From Cohnella xylanilytica (GTDB lineage: Bacteria > Bacillota > Bacilli > Paenibacillales > Paenibacillaceae): 64,000 nt of DNA. Shown one piece after another: positions 58,855 through 64,000 of the stretch; the first letter of the stretch is position 1, and every line of letters begins with the position of its first letter. Where the stretch lies: NCBI RefSeq assembly GCF_014212175.1, contig NZ_JACJVR010000038.1, forward strand, positions 1 through 64,000, given 5' to 3'. Below the pieces are notes generated by a model that worked only from the letters and a program-made list of their open reading frames with translations, did no database searches and was not told the origin of the DNA. Made by a program: the position numbers and the translations under genes.

Positions 58855-61149
58855 TTATTCGCCGTTCCCCCTTGTCAGCTCTTCATTCAATTGCTCCAGG
58901 ATCCGATCAAGCTGTTCCTCGGACATGGAGCCGCCTCCGAACGAGATCAAGGCGCGCAATGGCATATATTTGACGATCGCCTCCATCATGTCCGCGAACC
59001 CTTCGGCATCTTCTCCGGAGCCGCCGCCTAGCGGGTTGCCCTCCTTCAGAATTCGCGCCATGATCGGCCGCGTCGCCGGATCGGCCAGTAAATCTCCGAC
59101 GGTCGAATTGCGGGTCGCCTTCTTCCAAGCGGTCGTTGTGGATTCGACGCGAACCGTATCCGTCAAGACGATGTCTCGCGACGACTTGCCGATCATGATC
59201 TCGAACTCGCCCGTCTCGACGCGCCAGTCGTTCAGCTCGACGTCGTAATAGGCGAACGACCGCTTATCGAGCGAGAAGGTTACCGTCTTCCGCTCGCCCG
59301 GCGCAAGCTCCGCCTTCGCGAAGCCTTTCAGTTCTTTGACGGGCCGGATTGCCGTGCTCTCCACATCGCCGACATAAAGTTGAACGATTTCTTTCCCGGC
59401 GCGGTCTCCCGTGTTCTTCACCGTCACCTGAACGTCGAGCGTCTCGTCGTCCCGCATCTCCTTCTTCGAGATCGACAGCTCGGCATATTCGAAGGTCGTA
59501 TAGCTGAGGCCGTGACCGAACGGGAAAAGCGGCTCAATCTTCTTCGTATCGTAATAGCGATAACCGACGAAAATGCCCTCCCGGTATTCCGCCCGGTCCC
59601 CTTCTCCGAAGTAAAACAGGGAAGACGGGTTATCCTCCAGCCGCTTCGGAAACGTCTCGGCCAACTTCCCGCACGGATTCGCGTCTCCGAAGAGCAGGTC
59701 GGCTATCGCCCCTCCGAGCGCTTGGCCGCCCAGATACGCCTCGAGCACCGCCTTCGCGCTTCCGATCCAGGGCATCTCCACCGGCGAACCGTTGCTGAGC
59801 ACGACGGCCAAATTCGGCTGCTCCGCGGCAATGGCTTGAATAAGTTCGATCTGATTGGCCGGCAAGCGAAGATGGGTTCGGTCGTAACCCTCCGATTCGC
59901 AGCGGTCCGGCAATCCGACGAACAGGACGGCGACATCCGATTCGCTTGCGATTCGAATCGCTTCTCGAACCTGCCGCGCATCCGATTCGTCGCTGTCGAG
60001 GTTATAGCCTTGCGCATAGAGAATACGGGCTTCGCTGCCGGTCTTCTTGGCGATCTCCTCCCGAATGTCGTCCAGCTTAGCAGGCTTGATATGAGAGCTG
60101 CCTCCCCCTTGGAATCGAGGCGTCGCGGCCAACGCTCCGATGACCGCAATACGGCTGTCCTTGGATAGGGGAAGAAGGTTGTCCTCGTTCTTAAGAAGAA
60201 CCATGCTCTCCCGCGCGATCGCTCTCGCTAGCCGGTGATGAGCCTCGGAATCGTAGGTCGCGTTCGGCTTCTTGTTATCGACTGCCTTATAAATGATTCG
60301 CAGGATTCGCTCGACCGCCCGGTCCAGCTTCTCTTCGGGCAGCAGCCCTGCGCGAACGGCTTCGACGATTTTCCGATCGCCCGCTCCCCCGCTTGAAGGC
60401 ATCTCGAGCTCGAGACCGGCGGCCAGACCGTCCGCGCGCTCGTTGACGGCTCCCCAGTCGGAGACGACGAAGCCTTCGTGCCCCCACTCTTCCTTCAAAA
60501 TATCCGTCAACAAGTATTCATTCTCCGAAGCGAAAGTCCCGTTCACTTTGTTGTAAGCGCACATGACCGTCCATGGCTGAGCTTTCTTGACCGCTCCCTC
60601 GAAGCTCGCCAGATAAATCTCGCGCAGCGTCCGTTCGTCGACGACGGAGTCGGACGTCATTCGGCGATGCTCCTGATTGTTGGCCGCGAAGTGCTTGAGC
60701 GACGTACCGACCCCTTGGCTCTGAACGCCGAGGATATGGTGAGCGGCCATCTCGGAAGACAAGTACGGATCCTCCGAGAAATATTCGAAGTTCCTTCCGC
60801 ACAGCGGCGAACGCTTGATGTTCGCTCCCGGGCCAAGCAGGATCGCCACGTCCTCGGCCTGGCACTCCTCGCCGAGCGCCTGCCCCATCTGCTCGATCAA
60901 TTCGCGGTCCCATGAAGCGGCGACTCCCGCTGCCGAAGGGAAGCAAGTCGCCGGCACGCTGTCGAACAGACCGAGATGGTCGGCCCCCTCCTTCTGCTTC
61001 CGAAGGCCATGAGGCCCGTCGGTCACCATGACCGACGGAATGCCGAGCCTCTCGATCCCTTTGAGCCGCCAGAAGTCGAGTCCCGAACACATGCCCGCCT
61101 TCTCCTCCAGCGTCATTCGCGAGATCAAGCGTATCCAATCGCGTTCCAT
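58855..61149 (-). CDS. GH3 beta-glycosidase with fibronectin-III-like domain
   Basis: A 764-residue cytoplasmic enzyme, most likely a beta-glucosidase or beta-xylosidase. The N-terminal barrel has substrate motif KHFAANNQE (K152-H153) and nucleophile D231 in FVVSDWGA. The (alpha/beta)6 sandwich has [19 protein letters not shown] with the acid/base candidate, and an FnIII-like domain follows ([29 protein letters not shown]). The last ~70 residues form an extra acidic helical tail. No signal peptide. It lies 31 bases after the permease gene and one base before GH2, so uptake and hydrolysis are co-expressed. Confidence 0.92.
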   Translation of the reverse strand: MERDWIRLISRMTLEEKAGMCSGLDFWRLKGIERLGIPSVMVTDGPHGLRKQKEGADHLGLFDSVPATCFPSAAGVAASWDRELIEQMGQALGEECQAEDVAILLGPGANIKRSPLCGRNFEYFSEDPYLSSEMAAHHILGVQSQGVGTSLKHFAANNQEHRRMTSDSVVDERTLREIYLASFEGAVKKAQPWTVMCAYNKVNGTFASENEYLLTDILKEEWGHEGFVVSDWGAVNERADGLAAGLELEMPSSGGAGDRKIVEAVRAGLLPEEKLDRAVERILRIIYKAVDNKKPNATYDSEAHHRLARAIARESMVLLKNEDNLLPLSKDSRIAVIGALAATPRFQGGGSSHIKPAKLDDIREEIAKKTGSEARILYAQGYNLDSDESDARQVREAIRIASESDVAVLFVGLPDRCESEGYDRTHLRLPANQIELIQAIAAEQPNLAVVLSNGSPVEMPWIGSAKAVLEAYLGGQALGGAIADLLFGDANPCGKLAETFPKRLEDNPSSLFYFGEGDRAEYREGIFVGYRYYDTKKIEPLFPFGHGLSYTTFEYAELSISKKEMRDDETLDVQVTVKNTGDRAGKEIVQLYVGDVESTAIRPVKELKGFAKAELAPGERKTVTFSLDKRSFAYYDVELNDWRVETGEFEIMIGKSSRDIVLTDTVRVESTTTAWKKATRNSTVGDLLADPATRPIMARILKEGNPLGGGSGEDAEGFADMMEAIVKYMPLRALISFGGGSMSEEQLDRILEQLNEELTRGNGE

Positions 61150-61180
61150 CGCCTCTCCTCCTCGTATCGTTATTCTCGGG

Positions 61181-62068
61181 TCACTTCACGGCGCCGATCG
61201 TAATGCCCTTGATGAAATATTTCTGGAAAAACGGATACACGATCAGAATCGGGAGAACCCCGACGACGGCGATCGCCATCCGCACGGACGAGCCCGGCAG
61301 CTCCGACATCGCTTCGCTTGCGGTGGAAGACAGATTGCTGTTGTTCGCGAGGAACTGAATATCCGAGATCATTCGGTTAAGGATGTTCTGGATGCTGAAC
61401 AGCTTCGGATCGGTCACGTACGTCATCCCGTTAAACCAATCGTTCCAATAGAGAATCGCTTCGAACAAGCCGATCGTAGCCATAATGGGCATCGACAGGG
61501 GAAGGACGATTTTATAGAAGGCCTTGATCTCCCCCGCTCCATCGATTTGAGCCGCCTCGATCAGGGCGGGCGGAACCGAGGTGGCGAAGAACGTCCGGAC
61601 CAGCATCACATAAAATCCGTTCATGAGCAGTCCCGGCACGATCAGCGCCCAGATCGTATTCTTGAGCTCGAACGCCTGCGTATAGATCAGATAAGTCGGG
61701 ACGAGCCCCCCATTGAACAGGAGCGTGAAAAACACGAGGAAGGCCCAGAAATGCTTCAGCGGAATATCTTGACGCGACATCGGATACGCAAGCATCGAGG
61801 TCATCGCCAGACTTGCCGCCGTGCCGACTACCGTAATGAAGACCGTTACGCCGTATGCGTGTCCGAGTTCGCCCCAATGCGTCCATAAATAATCGTAAGC
61901 CTTGCTGCTGAACTGTTGAGGGAAAAAGGAATAGCCGTGCTGAATGATGCTGCTCTCGCTGGATATCGACGCCATGAACAGAAGCACGAATGGGACGAGG
62001 CAAGCAATCGAAAATCCCATCAGGACGGAATGGGCGACCCATCTGACCCATCTGCCGTCGTGCGCCAT
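61181..62068 (-). CDS. Carbohydrate ABC permease, YtcP/LplC type (GH2/GH3 locus)
   Basis: A 295-residue permease with six membrane helices, coupling loop [20 protein letters not shown] and the end GITIGAVK. It lies 16 bases after the LplB-type partner and directly before GH3. As elsewhere in this window, no ATPase gene accompanies the pair. Confidence 0.9.
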   Translation of the reverse strand: MAHDGRWVRWVAHSVLMGFSIACLVPFVLLFMASISSESSIIQHGYSFFPQQFSSKAYDYLWTHWGELGHAYGVTVFITVVGTAASLAMTSMLAYPMSRQDIPLKHFWAFLVFFTLLFNGGLVPTYLIYTQAFELKNTIWALIVPGLLMNGFYVMLVRTFFATSVPPALIEAAQIDGAGEIKAFYKIVLPLSMPIMATIGLFEAILYWNDWFNGMTYVTDPKLFSIQNILNRMISDIQFLANNSNLSSTASEAMSELPGSSVRMAIAVVGVLPILIVYPFFQKYFIKGITIGAVK

Positions 62069-62084
62069 CGCCAGTCACCTCCGT

Positions 62085-63005
62085 CTAGAATAAAGCATTG
62101 TCTTTGCTGAATTTACGTACCGCGTAATTGGAGAGAATGACCAGAACAAAGCCGACGATCGATTGATAGACGCCTGCAGCCGACGACATCCCGATGTCGC
62201 CCAGGTTCATTAGAGCCCGATAAACATAAGTATCGATGACATTCGTCGTCTCCGATAAAATGCCCGAATCCATCGGTACCTGGTAGAACAGCCCGAAGTC
62301 GGAGTAGAAGATGCGGCCGATGGCCAGCAGCGTCATCATCGTGATCACCGGCGTGATCAGCGGCACCGTAATGGTGCGAATTTGTTGCCATTTCGACGCG
62401 CCGTCGAGAGTAGCCGCCTCGTAATACTCCGGGTCGATGCTGATGATCGACGCCAAATAAACGACGCTCAAGTAACCGATGCCTTTCCAGACGTTCACGA
62501 CGGTCAGGATATACGGCCAGTATTGTTTGCTGGAGTACCAGGAGATCTCCCCCGCCCCGAACAAAGGAAGAATGGATTTGTTGACGAGTCCCGTATCGCT
62601 GCTCAGCATCGCGAATACCAGATAGCTGACGATGACCATCGAGATCAAGTGGGGCAAAATGATGATGCTTTGGTAAAACCGTTGGAAAAATTTCTTCCGG
62701 ATTTCGTTCAACAAGATCGCGAGGGCGAGGGCTCCGATCGTGTTCACGACGATGAAGAATCCGTTATACAGAATGGTGTTGCGCGTAATGATGTAGGCAT
62801 CCTTCGTCTTGAACAAATATTCGAAGTTCTTGAATCCGATCCAATCGCTGCCGAGTATCCCCTTCGAGAAATTGACGTCTTTGAAGGCGATGATCATCCC
62901 GAACATGGGCAGATAATTGTTCACGATCAAATAGGCGAGCCCGGGAAGCATAAGCAGGAACAGCGGCGCGAACTTTTTCCACCGTCTGGCCGAGATGCCT
63001 GTCAT
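62085..63005 (-). CDS. Carbohydrate ABC permease, LplB type (GH2/GH3 locus)
   Basis: A 306-residue permease with six membrane helices, LplB signature LPMFGMIIAFKDVNFSKGI and coupling loop YEAATLDGASKWQQIRTITV. Two ATGs are close: 63011 overlaps the binding-protein stop codon (ATGA), while 63005 has GGAAGG at nine bases and is preferred. The longer frame to 63146 lies inside the binding-protein gene. Confidence 0.88.
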   Translation of the reverse strand: MTGISARRWKKFAPLFLLMLPGLAYLIVNNYLPMFGMIIAFKDVNFSKGILGSDWIGFKNFEYLFKTKDAYIITRNTILYNGFFIVVNTIGALALAILLNEIRKKFFQRFYQSIIILPHLISMVIVSYLVFAMLSSDTGLVNKSILPLFGAGEISWYSSKQYWPYILTVVNVWKGIGYLSVVYLASIISIDPEYYEAATLDGASKWQQIRTITVPLITPVITMMTLLAIGRIFYSDFGLFYQVPMDSGILSETTNVIDTYVYRALMNLGDIGMSSAAGVYQSIVGFVLVILSNYAVRKFSKDNALF

Positions 63006-63007
63006 GT

Positions 63008-64000
63008 TCATTTTCCTTCCGTGCCTTTGGCGGCGGCCCAGGCATCCAATTGCTTCTGCTTCTCGGCGATGATCTTGTCGATCCCCGCATCCTTCAGCTT
63101 CGCGATGAATTCGGGGAGCATCTTGCCCGGATCCAGCGCCCCGCACTCAAGCGCGATCCGGTATTGGCTAAGGACGTTGCTGACGGCCGCATACTCCGTC
63201 TTCACCGGCGAAGAGTCGAACGTGAAGCCCAGCGCCTTGGACTTGATCGCTCCCGCGTTGAACTCCTTCATCTTCTCCCAGAGATGCTCGTCGTCCCCTT
63301 TGAATACATAAGACAGGAATTGATTGCCGAACAACCACCCTGTTCCGGCGTAGCCGACATTGCCTGCATTTACGCCTTGCGGGTAATCGATGACGTTATC
63401 CGATACTTTGACGTAATGTTTGCCTTCAATGCCCCAGTCGAGCAGATTGACAACATCCTTGTCCGTATACATGAGATTCAAGAACTGCATGGCTTTCTCC
63501 GGGTTATCGGAATTCCTTGCGATTCCCCACATGATGTTGGTGACGGTGCTTGTCTTCGCGACCGGCGGAAGCATCTCGACGGATACGATCGGCGCGCCGC
63601 TTTGGCGGGATTCCTGTTCTACGAAGCCGGGCTTCATGACGGCGAGGCTTCCGGCTCCTTTGCCGGCTTTAATAATGTCGGACTTGGATTCCTTCACGGT
63701 AACCGCATCCTTCGCGATGTACCCCGCCAGGTACCACTCTCTCATTTTTTTCAAGTCGGCTGCGTATTCTTCCGTCTCGAACCAGTTCACTACTTTTAAG
63801 TCTTGCCCGTTATTAAGCAGAACGCCCATGTCGTCGCCGAGCGTGTCCCGCGTGCTGAACGAAGTCAGCGGAGAAGCGTTCGTCGCGTTGACCATCGGAA
63901 TTTTGTTCGGCTCGTTGTCCTTAATCGTCTTGAGAATCGGCTCCACATCGTCCAAGGTTTTCACTTGGCTCAGATCGATGTTGTACTTGTCGGCGAGGTC
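63008..64000 (-). CDS. ABC transporter solute-binding protein, cut by the window edge
   Basis: The C-terminal 330 residues of a YtcQ-type extracellular binding protein. The frame is open to base 64000, so the signal peptide and N-terminal lobe lie outside the window; the GTG at 63964 is internal. Typical features are MREWYLAGYIAKDAVTVKES, PEKAMQFLNLMYTDKDVVNL and LLDWGIEGKHYVKVSDN. It is followed at once by the LplB-type permease and serves the GH3/GH2 operon. Confidence 0.88.
   Translation of the reverse strand, partial: DLADKYNIDLSQVKTLDDVEPILKTIKDNEPNKIPMVNATNASPLTSFSTRDTLGDDMGVLLNNGQDLKVVNWFETEEYAADLKKMREWYLAGYIAKDAVTVKESKSDIIKAGKGAGSLAVMKPGFVEQESRQSGAPIVSVEMLPPVAKTSTVTNIMWGIARNSDNPEKAMQFLNLMYTDKDVVNLLDWGIEGKHYVKVSDNVIDYPQGVNAGNVGYAGTGWLFGNQFLSYVFKGDDEHLWEKMKEFNAGAIKSKALGFTFDSSPVKTEYAAVSNVLSQYRIALECGALDPGKMLPEFIAKLKDAGIDKIIAEKQKQLDAWAAAKGTEGK

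Noticed and set aside
1-64000. Prophage or integrative element
   Set aside because: No integrase, attachment-site duplication, tRNA or phage structural genes are visible; only relic repeats and an OLD-type gene hint at past transfer on the left.

Overview
The window looks like chromosomal DNA from a high-GC member of the Paenibacillaceae (Paenibacillus or Cohnella type). This rests on many YesM/YesN-type two-component pairs beside YtcQ-LplB-YtcP-type sugar ABC transporters, an S-layer (SLH) surface protein, lipoprotein solute-binding proteins, Gram-positive ribosome binding sites and the absence of any local transporter ATPase. I see no rRNA, tRNA, CRISPR array or intact insertion sequence.

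Layout. (1) 1-4860: a visibly AT-rich, partly decayed segment with a 5'-incomplete OLD-type ATPase/TOPRIM protein, a metallo-beta-lactamase-fold hydrolase divergent from an XRE regulator, the remains of a TetR regulator and of a short-chain dehydrogenase, and three copies of a dispersed repeat. (2) 4860-10097: a giant RCC1-repeat/SLH surface protein and a TetR regulator with its likely operator. (3) 10371-22514: a xylan locus on the minus strand (GH10 xylanase lipoprotein, SGNH esterase, CE1-type esterase, then permease pair, binding protein, YesM kinase, YesN regulator), bounded on the right by a divergent AraC-type regulator whose receiver domain has lost its phosphorylation site. (4) 22874-35890: a nine-gene minus-strand operon with two complete permease pairs, a conventional binding protein, a membrane-tethered binding protein with carbohydrate-binding-like modules, a DUF5696 protein, a YIP1 membrane protein and an NHL-propeller/TPR protein. 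I regard this as the least understood and most interesting system here. (5) 36195-42930: binding protein, YesM, YesN and GH43 in one operon without permeases, so possibly a three-component sensor. (6) 43282-44988: a secreted GH5 enzyme with a ricin-type lectin module, alone on the plus strand. (7) 45043-56192: a sucrose-type locus in two operons (fructokinase, sucrose phosphorylase, esterase, YesM, YesN; then binding protein, two permeases, Nif3-like protein) that share a two-half-site operator. (8) 56559-64000: binding protein (cut by the window edge), permease pair, GH3 and GH2 enzymes.

How it works together. Surface and secreted enzymes (GH10, GH43, GH5) would cut plant wall polysaccharides. 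Binding proteins and permeases, presumably energised by a shared MsmX-type ATPase elsewhere, would import oligosaccharides. Cytoplasmic esterases, GH2, GH3 and the phosphorylase would finish degradation. Each YesM/YesN set appears to have its own repeated DNA motif in front of its operon, and two good cre-like sites suggest carbon catabolite control by CcpA. All functional statements are from reading motifs by eye; none was confirmed by a database search.
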